DNA of 64,000 bases from Flaccisagitta enflata (taxonomy: Eukaryota > Chaetognatha > Sagittoidea > Aphragmophora), in the NCBI GenBank assembly GCA_965153355.1, contig OZ231126.1, forward strand, positions 49,724,001 to 49,788,000, written 5' to 3'. The notes beneath the pieces were generated by a model. It did not search any database, was not told the DNA's origin, and was given only the letters and a program-made list of their open reading frames with translations. Positions 1-11,422 of the stretch are shown here, piece by piece. The translations under genes and the position numbers were made by a program. Every line of letters starts with the position of its first letter. Position 1 is the first letter of the stretch.

Positions 1-2115
1 TAGTGCTGCTAGTCTTAACTGCAATGAGGAGTCTATCCCAGTATTTGAATTGGGGGGCTGCTGGGGGGCTGCTGGTCCTATCCCCACTGTTGTAAGATAG
101 GGCTGCTAGACTTCACTGCAATGTTGAGTCTAGGGGCTGCTGGGGGATTGCTGAGTCTATCCCCGTATTTGTAGTGGGGGGCTGCTGGTCCTATCCCCAG
201 AGTCGTAGAAGGGGCTGCTAGACTTAAAATAAACACACATACTGATAATGGGAGCTGCTGGGGGGCTGCAGTGTCTATCCCAATGTTTCTAGTTGGGGGC
301 TGCTGGGGGGCTGCTGGTCCTATCCCCAGAGTTGTAAGATAGTGCTGCTAGTCTTAACTGCAATGAGGAGTCTATCCCAGTATTTGAATTGGGGGGCTGC
401 TGGGGGGCTGCTGGTCCTATCCCCACAGTTGTAAGATAGGGCTGCTAGACTTCACTGCAATGTTGAGTCTAGGGGCTGCTGGGGGGCTGCTGAGTCTATC
501 CCAGTATTTGTAGGGGCTGCTGGGGGCTGGTCTTATCCCCAGAGTTGTAGAAGGGGCTGCTAGACTTAAAATCAACACACATACTGATAATGGGGGCTGC
601 TGGGGCTGCTGTGTCTATCCCAATGTTTCTAGTTAGGGCTGGGGGCTGCTGGTCCTATCCCCAGAGTGGTAAGATAGTGCTGCTAGTCTTAACTGCAATG
701 AGGAGTATAAAGGCTGGGGCCTGAGTCTATCTCAGTATTTGAATTGGGGCTGCTGGGGGGCTGCTGGTCCTATCCCCACAGTTGTAAGATAGGGCTGCTA
801 GACTTCACTGCAATGTTGAGTCTAGGGGCTGCTGGGGGGCTGCTGAGTCTATCCCCGTATTTGTAGTGGGGGGCTGCTGGGGGGCTGCTGGTCCTATCCC
901 CAGAGTTGTAGAAGGGGCTGCAGACATAAAATCAACACACATACTGATAATGGGGGCTGCTGGGGGTCGCTGTGTGTCTATCCCAATGTTTCTAGTTGGG
1001 GGCTGCTGGGGCTGCTGGTCCTATCCCCAGAGTTGTAAGATAGTGCTGCTAGTCTTAACTGCAATGAGGAGTCTATCCCAGTATTTGAATTGGGGGGCTG
1101 CTGGGGGGCTGCTGGTCCTATCCCCACAGTTGTAAGATAGGGCTGCTAGACTTCACTGCAATGTTGAGTCTAGGGGCTGCTTGGGGGCTGCTGAGTCTAT
1201 CCCCGTATTTGTAATGGGGGCTGCTGGGGGGCTGCTGGTCCTATCCCCAGAGTTGTAGAAGGGGCTGCTAGACTTAAAATCAACACACATACTGATAATG
1301 GGGGCTGCTGGGGCTGCTGTGTATCCCAATGTTTCTAGTTGGGGGCTGCTGGGGGCTGCTGGTCCTATCCCCAGAGTTGTAAGATAGTGCTGCTAGTCTT
1401 AACTGCAATGAGGAGTATTTAAGCTGCCGGGGGGCTGCTGAGTCTATCCCCGTATTTGTAGTGGGGGGCTGCTGGGGGGCTGCTGGTCCTATCCCCACAG
1501 TTGTAAGATAGGGCTGCTAGACTTCACTGCAATGTTGAGTCTAGGGGCTGCTGGGGGGCTGCTGAGTCTATCCCCGTATTTGTAGTGGGGGGCTGCTGGG
1601 GGGCTGCTGGTCCTATCCCCAGAGTTGTAGAAGGGGCTGCTAGACTTAAAATCAACACACATACTGATAATGGGGGCTGCTGGGGGGCTGCTGTGTCTAT
1701 CCCAATGTTTCTAGTTGGGGGCTGCTGGGGGGCTGCTGGTCCTATCCCCAGAGTTGTAAGATAGTGCTGCTAGTCTTAACTGCAATGAGGAGTATAAAGG
1801 CTGCCGGGGGGCTGCTGAGTCTATCCCAGTATTTGAATTAGGGGGCTGCTGGGGGGCTGCTGGTCCTATCCCCACAGTTGTAAGATAGGGCTGCTAGACT
1901 TCACTGCAATGTTGAGAATAGGGGCTGCTGGGGGGCTGCTGAGTATATCCCAGTGTTTTTAAGGGGGGGCTGCTGAGAGGTCTAAGGGGCTGCTGATCCT
2001 TTCCCTACTTAACAAAAACATAGGGGGCTGCTAAGGGGCTGCTGTAACTATCTCCTATTTCTGGCTCTTTAAGAGTCAAGGGGGCTGCTGGGCCAAAGGT
2101 GCTGCTAAAACACAC
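1..2115. repeat. Higher-order G-rich satellite, ~350 bp period, about 6 units
   Basis: The phrase GTGCTGCTAGTCTTAACTGC recurs at about 3, 342, 677, 1043, 1387 and 1764, giving spacings of 339, 335, 366, 344 and 377 bp. Each large unit holds about three diverged ~110 bp monomers built around GGGGCTGCTGGGGGGCTGCTGG, TCTATCCCC and GTTGTAAGAT. This is a higher-order repeat. The last unit decays after about 1930 into irregular GGGGCTGCT pieces. Unit lengths differ because the GGGGCTGCT block is present one or two times. The array is cut by the window start, so its true length is unknown. The short open frames inside it are not genes. Confidence 0.93.
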
Positions 2116-3886
2116 GTACTTGCCAAGGGACAAAGAAAATCATTTACCAGATAACGATTTCAACCACCCAGAACAAATCATCAAACCTTTTTCGTGGCAT
2201 CTGTCATTCAAATCATGTCAAATATTAATTTCATGGTCAATGTGATCAATTTCTGCCAGTTGTATCGCTTTCTCAAGGGAGAAATATCATCATCTGCAAT
2301 TCTGAACGACTTGAACAAAGCATACCTGTACCATTTTGAATTTTTTTTTTTAGAAAAAAAAAGAGACGTGCGGGAATTAATACGCTAAAGCGTTACTGTT
2401 GGCGCATAGTGACAAATGCCTTTATTTAATTCTTTTTTCTAAAATGGCAACATAAAATCGGGAAACAATCTAAATAGTACGAAAAAGGAAAGGAGGAAAA
2501 ACACGATAGAAAAGAGGGAGATCTGGGAAAGAGAATGAAAAGAGGAATAAAAGAAGAAGAAAAGGAAAAGTGGAGAGAAAGCAATTTGGAATATGCAAAA
2601 CAAATGTTCTGTCAAAGCGCGAGGAAGTCAGCCTCCATTTTCCGCGAGAGTTGTATGGCCGGGCGCGGGTGGATTACACTGCCGGGGAATGGGGGGGGGG
2701 GGTAGGGAGGGAAAGGTGGGGGGTCGGGTAAAGAGAGAAGCGGAAGATACTTTAAAAGGTCAAATGGTGTGAGTGGAGAGTTGAATGAAACGCAGGCTGG
2801 TGACCGGATGATAAAAGAATTGGTTAAACGAAAAGAGTGAGGAATGGAGAAAAAAGATTATCTGCAGAGTCGATAGTGGAAGTGAGATCGGGAAAAGATC
2901 AGCAAGAATTAGTGTGGTTGTTTGCCCTTTTCCTGTATAAAATCACTCACGAACCAAGCGAATGAATTGTTTTAGGTATTAGCGATAAAGAACTGAATTA
3001 AACCTTCATTGAAAAGGGATAAAATATGCAATTACAAAATTTGGAATTGGTGGTTATGGAGAGGTCTGTGATCTTTTTGCAACTTTACCATTAGTTTTCA
3101 AGTTAAAATAAGTGCGTTTGGAAATTACTGATTTAGAACCTGTCGCACCCCTAAGCAAGTCACGAAAATCTGGCTGTAATGGACCTGAAACTTTCATTAC
3201 ATTACCAGGATCAACAGAGGTCTGTCTAAAACAGACATCATGATCAGTCCCTGCAAAGCTGTTTTTGCCGCGTAAAAGTCATTCATAAAGACCCATTTTC
3301 CATGCATGAAATGCAGGGAAGATGGGATGTAAAAACATTATGGGTAAGACAGTCGGGAAACTACGACATCGGCCTCAGACAAAGAGGCTGTGCTGCGCGA
3401 GTGAAGATTTGTCAGTTTAATATTTTTTGCGTTTTGCTAAATAAGACTATTAACCTTTTAAAGGATTGAAAGGTCACCCCGGGATGAAAGTTTCACTGAG
3501 GAAGCGTGAAATATTGTCATGATAAGCACGGCTGTCATATTGTATATATATTTGGTTTGTGAAATGTTGCAAAAACAACCAATTTGGCCATTTTTAAGAA
3601 CAGACCCGCCATTAACAAATCCTGTCTCTTCAGTGTTTTCCCCCCAGTTTCTGCATTTGCTGCTAGTATGTAAGAAATCTGTTGTGGGGTTGTAATTTAA
3701 AAGGAAAATAATACAAGCCATGTATAATTTATCAAAAAGGGCTGTCAACAACCAAAAATATTTTGGGTTAATTTTTTGAATCCATAGATCTCAAAACATG
3801 TGTCATTCTATTGCCAGAATTACTGATACATTTCATATTAATTGATCAATCACTCGATCAATCACTTCCTTCCAAACATCCCTTAC
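2116..3886. other. Unique-looking intergenic sequence, no gene seen
   Basis: This stretch has mixed composition, with an A-rich purine segment at about 2440-2600 and a poly-G segment near 2690. The longest frames are under 100 codons, have no recognisable domain and are not supported by splice signals. I see no repeat family here that recurs elsewhere in the window. Confidence 0.6.
2686..2727 (+). other. Potential G-quadruplex tract
   Basis: A run of about eleven G is followed by GGGAGGG, then GGGGGG and CGGG, with short loops. This meets the usual four-run pattern for a G-quadruplex on the plus strand. It is a structural prediction only. Confidence 0.5.
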
Positions 3887-4156
3887 ACAGTCTATGGACA
3901 TTTGGGTATTTGTAGATATGTCAGCAGTTTGGTACATTTCAACCCGTTGAAATCTCTCATTCCGGCATATTTCAACGGGTTGAAATCTTTCATTCTACTG
4001 ATATTAGTCTTGTAGAATAAGAGATTTCAACGTGTTGAAATGTGCCAAAATGAGAGATTTCAACCTGTTGAAATATGCCAGAATGAAAGATTTCAACGGG
4101 TTGAAATATACCAAACTGCTGACATATCTACAAATACCAAAATGTCCATAGACTGT
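3887..4156. mobile_element. Foldback element with five internal TTTCAAC-GTTGAAA palindromes
   Basis: ACAGTCTATGGACA at 3887-3900 is the reverse complement of TGTCCATAGACTGT at 4143-4156. The pairing continues inward for more than 60 bp on each side. Five copies of the 18 bp palindrome ATTTCAACSSGTTGAAAT lie at 3936-3953, 3969-3986, 4024-4041, 4057-4074 and 4090-4107. The whole 270 bp can fold into one long hairpin, and each motif can also fold alone. No coding capacity and no clear target duplication was found. It is probably a MITE or foldback element. Confidence 0.85.
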
Positions 4157-4237
4157 ACAACTATAAATAACAAAAAAATATTTTTCTGGGAGCTAAACAT
4201 GTATCCATAATTCCATATCCATCCCAGAGTGCGGCTG

Positions 4238-4377
<140 letters not shown>

Positions 4378-4712
4378 TAGAAAGTCAGACAAACAGAGGG
4401 CTAAGTGGCGACAGAGAAACAGAAGTTGAGAGGCGAAATACGCAAAATTGGTGTCATAGAAGATGAGTGATGCCGCCCGTGACGACGCGTGACGCACAAT
4501 CGAAACACTTGGAGAGAAGAAATAATGGAGTGGAGGATGAAAATGAGGAGGGAGTAAGGGATAGTGGGAAGGGCAAGTTAGAGAGATGAAGAATGAAGAA
4601 TTCGATGGAGCGTGAAAGACTATGGTTAAGGGCTATATAGAACTAGAAGGGCGACTAGAAAATGCTTAGTTCAACAGAAGGAGAAGAAAGAAAAGAAAAG
4701 AGAGATAGAAAT

Positions 4713-5490
<778 letters not shown>

Positions 5491-5495
5491 AGATA

Positions 5496-5622
5496 CGAAG
5501 TATTAAGGTTGTTCCGACAGTCAGAACTATGTTCATAAAAAATGAACGAAGTTCCGACGTCGGAACTTCGTGAAAAATTGAACAACAGTTTCTCATTTGA
5601 CTGTCGTAACTATGTGAAGGAA
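5496..5622. mobile_element. Foldback element with GACGTC-centred palindrome, copy 1
   Basis: A perfect 26 bp palindrome lies at 5546-5571, centred on CCGACGTCGG. It is flanked by TTCCGACAGTCAGAACTATG on the left and TGACTGTCGTAACTATGTGA on the right, which are imperfect inverted copies of each other. The same architecture recurs at 6719-6833, so this is a dispersed family rather than a chance palindrome. Confidence 0.75.
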
Positions 5623-5800
5623 AAATGATAAATACTACAAGATACTCAATTTGATCATCTTAACAAGGTTCTTCCTTTGCTCATTGTTAATATTTCTTTT
5701 TTGGTCAAGCCGTCCATGCAGTGACTGGAAACTTTGACTATCCAATAAAGAACTGATTCAACTTGGAGAAAACAAGGTCTTCCTTTACTCATCGTTTTCA

Positions 5801-5962
5801 TTTTTAGTTGTGGACACGCAACTCTATAAGAGACCTTGTCCGTCCATCTGTCTGTTGGTCCATCTGTCCGTCATGGTGATTGAGTCAGAAAGTGTGAAAA
5901 CGCGCATTTCCGCCCCTGCCCACCCATCCGCAACTGGTATTGGCTGTGTATCCAGCCTTGTT
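5801..5962 (-). mobile_element. HTE-2 element
   Basis: Read on the minus strand, it starts AACAAGGCTGGATACACAGC and carries the 5' arm AGTTGCGGAT. It has GGGTGGGCAGGGGCGG, a GGAC-type core and CTCTTATAGAG, and ends in the hairpin AGTTGCGTGTCCACAACT plus AAAAA. The right hairpin arm nearly matches the inverse of the 5' arm. There is no open frame. The 5' end lies just before the (GA)n at 5995. Confidence 0.85.
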
Positions 5963-5989
5963 CTTTGGTCAAAGGGTCTGCCCAAAGCG

Positions 5990-5994
<5 letters not shown>

Positions 5995-6067
<73 letters not shown>
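5995..6067. repeat. (GA)n microsatellite
   Basis: A clean GA tract lying between two oppositely oriented HTE copies that meet 5' end to 5' end. Confidence 0.96.
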
Positions 6068-6070
<3 letters not shown>

Positions 6071-6086
6071 ATTTAGGAACATGAAC

Positions 6087-6240
6087 AAACAAGGCCGTAT
6101 ACACGAGCCGAAGTTGCGTGCAGGTGGGCCGGAGCGGCGAAAAAGCTAAAAAAGCTAAGTGGGACCGACTGACAGACGGACCGACCGACCGACAGACGGA
6201 CAGAGTGGGTCATAGAGTCGCGTGCACGCGACTAAAAAAA
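6087..6240 (+). mobile_element. HTE element, HTE-1 type tail
   Basis: It starts ACAAACAAGGCCGTATACAC, has 5' arm AGTTGCGTGC, then GTGGGCCGGAGC, a GACC/GGAC core and a perfect 18 nt palindrome AGTCGCGTGCACGCGACT at 6216-6233 followed by seven A. The 5' arm differs from the inverse of the tail arm at one base, so this copy may be mosaic between subfamilies. Confidence 0.85.
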
Positions 6241-6371
6241 ATGAAAAGGGAGAGGGACTATGGGATGATCATGACAAGAATGGACAGGCAAGGACATGTT
6301 TACAGACAGACAGACAGATAGATGGGGTAGATAGACAGGCAGAAAGAGAGAAAGAGAGAGAAAAAGAGAGA

Positions 6372-6604
6372 AAACAAGTGACGCGGGGTCACAATATCGT
6401 TGCGGACGGGTGGGCAGGGGCATCCAACCCCCATCCACACCCAAATCCAGCCCCAACACTCAAACATATGCAAAAAGTATCAAAAGTGCGAGTTTTCCCA
6501 CTTTTCAACTCGATGACCACGGACCAACGGACGGACGGACGGACGGACCAACGGACGGACGGACGGACGGACAAAGCCTCTTATAGAGTTGCGTGTCCGC
6601 AACT

Positions 6605-6608
<4 letters not shown>
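6372..6608 (+). mobile_element. HTE-2 element
   Basis: The 5' end is degraded. The 5' arm GTTGCGGAC with GGGTGGGCAGGGGC is followed by a CCCATCC-rich stretch, AGTTTTCCCACTTTTC, and a core of GGAC repeats. The tail is CTCTTATAGAG plus the hairpin AGTTGCGTGTCCGCAACT at 6587-6604 and AAAAA. Apart from its first base, the 5' arm is the exact inverse of GTCCGCAAC in the tail. Confidence 0.85.

Positions 6609-6690
<82 letters not shown>
6609..6690. repeat. (AG)n growing from an HTE tail
   Basis: The AG tract begins directly at the poly-A tail of the preceding HTE-2 copy (CTAAAAAGAGAG), as if seeded by it. Confidence 0.95.
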
Positions 6691-6693
<3 letters not shown>

Positions 6694-6718
6694 TTTAAGC
6701 ATAGTATGAAAATGAGTG

Positions 6719-6833
6719 AGTTCACATAGTTTCGACAGAGACATTGAGGGAGAATGCACGTAGTTACGACGTCGTAACTACGTGCATTTAGAACAAACAC
6801 AAACATCTCTTACCAGCATTGTCGCAACTACGT
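6719..6833. mobile_element. Foldback element with 36 bp perfect palindrome, copy 2
   Basis: Positions 6753-6788 form a perfect 36 bp palindrome centred on ACGTC-GT and containing GTAGTTACGAC on each side. The flanks CACATAGTTTCGACAG (left) and the inverse of TTGTCGCAACTACGTGG (right) form outer inverted repeats. The outer motif also appears in the copy at 5496-5622. Confidence 0.82.
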
Positions 6834-7070
6834 GGTTGCCCCGCAGATACTCGAGTAAACAATTGACTATTGATCTATCTTGATGACAAAATAAGATCTG
6901 GAAATGCATATAAATTTCTGTGCTACAGATTCCTGATAAGTTAGTAGTTTCGCGCGGTAAATCTTCTTACCTCTGCGTTTTGGCTATTGGGATAACCGTC
7001 TTTACTCACCTTTGGTGCAACGACTATTCCTTTTATTCATACATGTCGTTTATAATCTCTGATACCACAT

Positions 7071-7795
<725 letters not shown>

Positions 7796-7929
7796 ACAAG
7801 GCCTAGTAGGCCAATAAGGTGCGACGTATGGATCGTCGAACGAATGCGTTACCAGACCGACCGACCAACCGACCAACCGACCAACGGACACAGCCAGTTA
7901 TAGAGGTGCCTTGTCGCACCTTAAAAAAA
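7796..7929 (+). mobile_element. HTE-3 element, third arm type
   Basis: It starts ACAAGGCCTAGTAGGCC and carries the 5' arm AGGTGCGAC at 7817-7825. A GACC/AACC core follows, then GTTATAG and the hairpin AGGTGC-CTTGTC-GCACCT at 7904-7921 with a long A tail. The 5' arm is the exact inverse of GTCGCACCT in the tail, although the sequence differs from HTE-1 and HTE-2. An MSE element abuts its tail. Confidence 0.83.
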
Positions 7930-7930
7930 A

Positions 7931-8485
7931 GAAATAGTCGCAAAAGCGTCTGATGATCAGCAGTTCCCGTTGCCCCTAAGTAAGTGTACGTTACATGTGA
8001 AAGCGAGAAGGGCAATGGCCCCAAGGGAGCTGATGACCTATGCATATGTTGGGCTAGGATATGAGCATTGAGGATAGGATTTAAGCCTCATGGCTGGGAT
8101 TTGAGCTGTGATGCTGTGATTTGAGCCACGAGTCTGGGATTGGAGCCTTGAGGCTGAGATTGGAGCCTCCAGGCTAGAATTGGACCTTTGAGACTAGGGT
8201 TGGATTGTCAAGACTGAAATTGGAGCCCCAAGGCTGGGATTGGAGCCTTGAGGCTGGGGTGGGAGCTTTGAGACTGGGACTGGAGCCTCGAGGCTGGGAT
8301 TGGAGCCCAGAGGTTGGGATTGGAGCCTCCAGGTTGGGATTGGAGCCTCCAGGTTGGAGTTGGAGCCTCTTCGCTGGGATGGAAGCCTTGAGGGGAAGGG
8401 CAGAGAAGGAGGAGAAGGAGAACAAGAAATCTCCCATATGTGCGAAAGAATAAGTCATCGGCTCCTTCGGGGCCGCTTCCTAAGA
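7931..8485 (-). mobile_element. MSE element 1, minisatellite-cored
   Basis: The left end AATAGTCGCAAAAGCGT and the right end (inverse of GGGCAGCGGCCCCGAAGG type, here CTTCGGGGCCGC) match the other MSE copies in the window. The core at about 8060-8390 is a 20 bp minisatellite, TTGGAGCCTCGAGGCTGGGA, with roughly 15 diverged units. The 80-100 codon frames in it are by-products of the repeat, because 20 bp units cycle through all frames. Confidence 0.85.
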
Positions 8486-8539
8486 TGAGTGTCGAGTGTA
8501 GGAAAAAGGTCATGTAGGTTAACAGATGCGCTTGATGAA

Positions 8540-8608
8540 CTGAGTGTTATCAACCGACGGACCGACGGATAAAGAGGCCTGATGAAGAGGCGCGGTGGCG
8601 CATAGAAA
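8540..8608 (+). mobile_element. HTE fragment
   Basis: A short CCGACGGACCGACGGA core leads into AAGAGGCGCGGTGGCGCATAG, an eroded hairpin with AGGCGC paired to GCGCAT. The 5' part is missing. Confidence 0.45.
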
Positions 8609-9170
8609 ATGAAATGGGGAAAGTTCCTCCAACCAAGACGTAATCCGGAGTATTAGGGGTGGAAAGAAGGAAGGAAATACGGCGCTCTTCGAAAAGGAAT
8701 CTCGACATTGGAGTGTCTTTCGAGGGTTGAATTGTGGAAAGGAACGCAGCTGCTGCCAAGGAAATGATATGAGAATGGAATAACCCAAGATAAGAACAGA
8801 TGAGAGTAATGGGATCAAGGCATGGAGAGGAGGGGAGAAAGAGGTAGTTGTGGGGGTGGGGGTGGTGGTTGTGGTTGTGGTTGTAGCGTTGGAGTAGGAG
8901 GAGGAAAAAAGGCGAAAAACGTGGTGCTACGGTGAAATGGTATTCTTCGGGCATGTAGAATCAGGAGGGAATAAATCACGTTAAATGCAGAGGAAAGCAT
9001 TGAATACGGATTAACTGGGAGAAAAGGAAGGTGGTTGCGTAATGCGTACAAACCTCTTAATAAAAAAACAAAAACAAAAAAAAAAACAAAACAAACTCAA
9101 ATTGCAGAGGACGAACAAGGTCATAAACGAGTGGGTACTGGATAAAAGTGGAAACACATGTTGTCAGAAA
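8609..9170. other. Intergenic sequence with G/T-rich patch
   Basis: No gene is seen. A G-rich patch, GGGGGTGGGGGTGGTGG, lies at about 8851-8868 and continues as GGTTGT repeats. It could form a G-quadruplex. Confidence 0.5.
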
Positions 9171-9288
9171 AAAGGATGTGGAAGCGATTGACCGCTACCG
9201 TTTTGGTGGATGGGATATCATTTGAACTACATAATGGAAGCGAAAGTGGAAGCGGTGAAACCGGTAGGAAAATCGCTTCCACAACCCA
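9171..9288. mobile_element. hAT-type MITE, copy 1
   Basis: The left end AAGGATGTGGAAGCGATTGA and the right end (inverse of GGGTTGTGGAAGCGATTTTC) are terminal inverted repeats of about 20 bp. The middle holds GGAAGTGGAAGCGG type repeats. It matches copies at 27256, 56746 and 59517. The target duplication is not clear in this copy. Confidence 0.8.
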
Positions 9289-9392
9289 CACACATTTTTT
9301 TTTTCTAACTGGGGCATTGATGACGGATGGAAGGAATAACGGACGGATGGACAGATGGATTGATACAATGTCCAATGCATATGGACACACAC

Positions 9393-10271
9393 TACTATCT
9401 AGCTCATAAATATATCGACAAAATGGGAATTAGTTGGTTTATTGACATAAAATTGAGAAAAAAATCTTTAGAATCTATCAAATACCCTAATATTGCATAT
9501 TTGGGTTTACCTGAGTATGGATTTTCTAAGCATTTTGACGCAAATTTATAGTATAAATGCATGACAACTCTCCCCTCCTTGAATGAGTTTTCAGACCATT
9601 CTCTAGCAAATGGTTGGTCCTTCCTTTTGCTTCAATTGCAATCCAAATGACCCAGTGGGGTTGAAATTGACCCAGGGGTGTATATTATTGAGTCACTTTT
9701 GATTCCCCCCCCCCCCTGCCTTTGATTTTCTTTCCCGCGACGCTTTGAGTCGCATTCTAAAATCTATGATTTTCTTCCCCATAAGGCAGTGAAACAGTGT
9801 AGTTAAGGTTTGAATAGTGTTAATTTGTGTTGCACTAATCAGTATTTATGATTTGGTACTGCCAAAAATTATATTTTCCCCAAATTGTCTTTTTTTCTCT
9901 TTTTTCCCCCTTTGATTTTCTTCCCCATCTCAATAATATGCAGGCCTGAATTGACCACAAAAATGCAGGAAGTGCTTGGCCTTGTATAGAGGACCAAAAG
10001 TTAGGTAAAACACCCACAATCTACTCTTTGTTATTCAATTGCAGAAACTAAAAAGAAACAGGATGCATTATTTTTGCCATTCCTCCATTGGGATATTGTT
10101 TTTGTTTTGCTTGTCAAATCCAAATGTCTTGAGCTAAAAGGATGCGGTTTGCGGCATTTGGTCAGAAATTCGGAGCAGTTTCAGAGTCTCACTGATTTTT
10201 AAAAGAATTTTTTATTCTTAACAGAGTTATTACTTTAAATGCTTGTCGATATATATATGAGCTAGATAGTA
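9393..10271. mobile_element. 879 bp stretch bounded by 29 bp inverted repeats
   Basis: TACTATCTAGCTCATAAATA begins at 9393 and its inverse ends at 10271. The arms are 29 bp with about two mismatches. The inside is AT-rich with poly-pyrimidine runs and no credible gene. No target duplication is seen. It could be a non-autonomous DNA element or a chance rearranged pair. Confidence 0.55.
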
Positions 10272-11110
10272 CGTATTGACGCAGTTCGTCTTGACACGGC
10301 ATGTATGGATCGAAGAAATCGAAGTGAGTAGTGATCACTGAGCACTGAAGAGAAACGATTAACAACGATTCAAGGTAGAAATCATGCATGGAGGAAGTCG
10401 TTGTGATTGACTTTTATAGGACAGGTTGATTTAGAGACACAAAATGGCATCGAGGCGAGATGCCATGAGTGGGAATTTTTGGTATGTACATGAAATATGA
10501 CCCGCCAAAAAAGGAAAGATATGGTGGAAAGAGAAAGCTTTCGTGGTACAAATGGGTTATCAGATAAAGGATTTGACACGAAAGAAAGAAAAATTGCGTC
10601 AAAAAACTTGAACGATTGATAGCCAGACGCAAGAAGGATAAAAAAAGAACTAGAACATCAGAGATTGAGTAGATATTGCTTTGGAATTCTGGCAGAGTGA
10701 ATCGATGATAGAATCGCGGCGTAGACTTGAAACGTGGGGAAGCGTAACGTGGACACGTGGTTGATCTTGTTGTGTGCGAGTGGGTTAGAGTAGACAATTC
10801 GAAATATAGGGGAACAAAAATCGATCGTGGCCGGCCATTGAAAAAAAGAAGAAAATAAAAATGATAGTAAAAACAAGCCCTACAAGGGGCAACATTCCCG
10901 GACGGTTGGGCTTGGCAGTAGTAAAAAGTAATACTAATACTCACACAAACACAACTCAAACCGACTAAAAAATCCAAATAAAGAAAAAAAAAAAAAAAGC
11001 CCGACCGGGCAACGACGCGTCCGGGCCGTGTCTCTGTGTGTATTGATCATGTGACATATATGGAGAGACAGATGGACGAACAGACAGGTGAAACGATTAA
11101 GTAGTAACTA
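10272..11110. other. Intergenic sequence with a decayed HTE remnant
   Basis: At about 10865-10970, ACAAGGGGCAACATTCCCGG, GACGGTTGGGCTTGGCAGTA and a final CCGACTAAAAAA resemble a worn HTE with the core lost. The rest shows no gene. The 187-codon minus frame at 10414-10977 has Ser/Phe-rich composition without domains and crosses the remnant, so I do not treat it as a gene. Confidence 0.45.
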
Positions 11111-11114
11111 GTAA

Positions 11115-11300
11115 AGGAGGCTCTCAAAACATGTTGAATGATCGTTTGTTTCAGTATAGGATCTCACCGTGGCAAAAAAAAAAGCTGAGAAACGTGGTTT
11201 TTGCACTTGCGTAACAGACATACCAACAGACCGACGGACGGACCGACGGACGGACGGACAAACCCTCTTACAGAGATGCGTTCCTGACCGACGCATCTAA
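11115..11300 (+). mobile_element. HTE-like element with a fourth hairpin sequence
   Basis: GGATCTCACCGTGGCAAAAA near 11160 links it to the family E repeats at 36548 and 38672. A GGAC core and CTCTTACAG follow, then a hairpin AGATGCGT (11274-11281), loop of nine bases, ACGCATCT (11291-11298). The stem is perfect although its sequence differs from the other HTE types. No matching 5' arm was found. Confidence 0.65.
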
Positions 11301-11321
11301 CGACGGTAGTAAAAAAAGGTG

Positions 11322-11422
11322 TCACAGATGGACGGACGGACGGATGGACGGATAGACGGATGGATGAATGGATAGATGGAAAGACGGACGGATGGACAAA
11401 TGGATGGACCGACCGACACAGC
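11322..11422. repeat. Degenerate GGAC/GGAT tetranucleotide array
   Basis: About 25 tetranucleotide units (GGAC, GGAT, AGAT) follow directly after the HTE-like tail at 11300. It may be the core of a second, end-less HTE copy. Confidence 0.8.

Noticed and set aside
9320-9390. Possible extra HTE core (GACGGATGG units)
   Set aside because: Only a short tetranucleotide-like stretch without either terminus; too weak to call.
10414-10977. 187-codon minus frame as a membrane protein
   Set aside because: Ser/Phe/Leu-rich by composition, no domain, and it overlaps a decayed HTE remnant.
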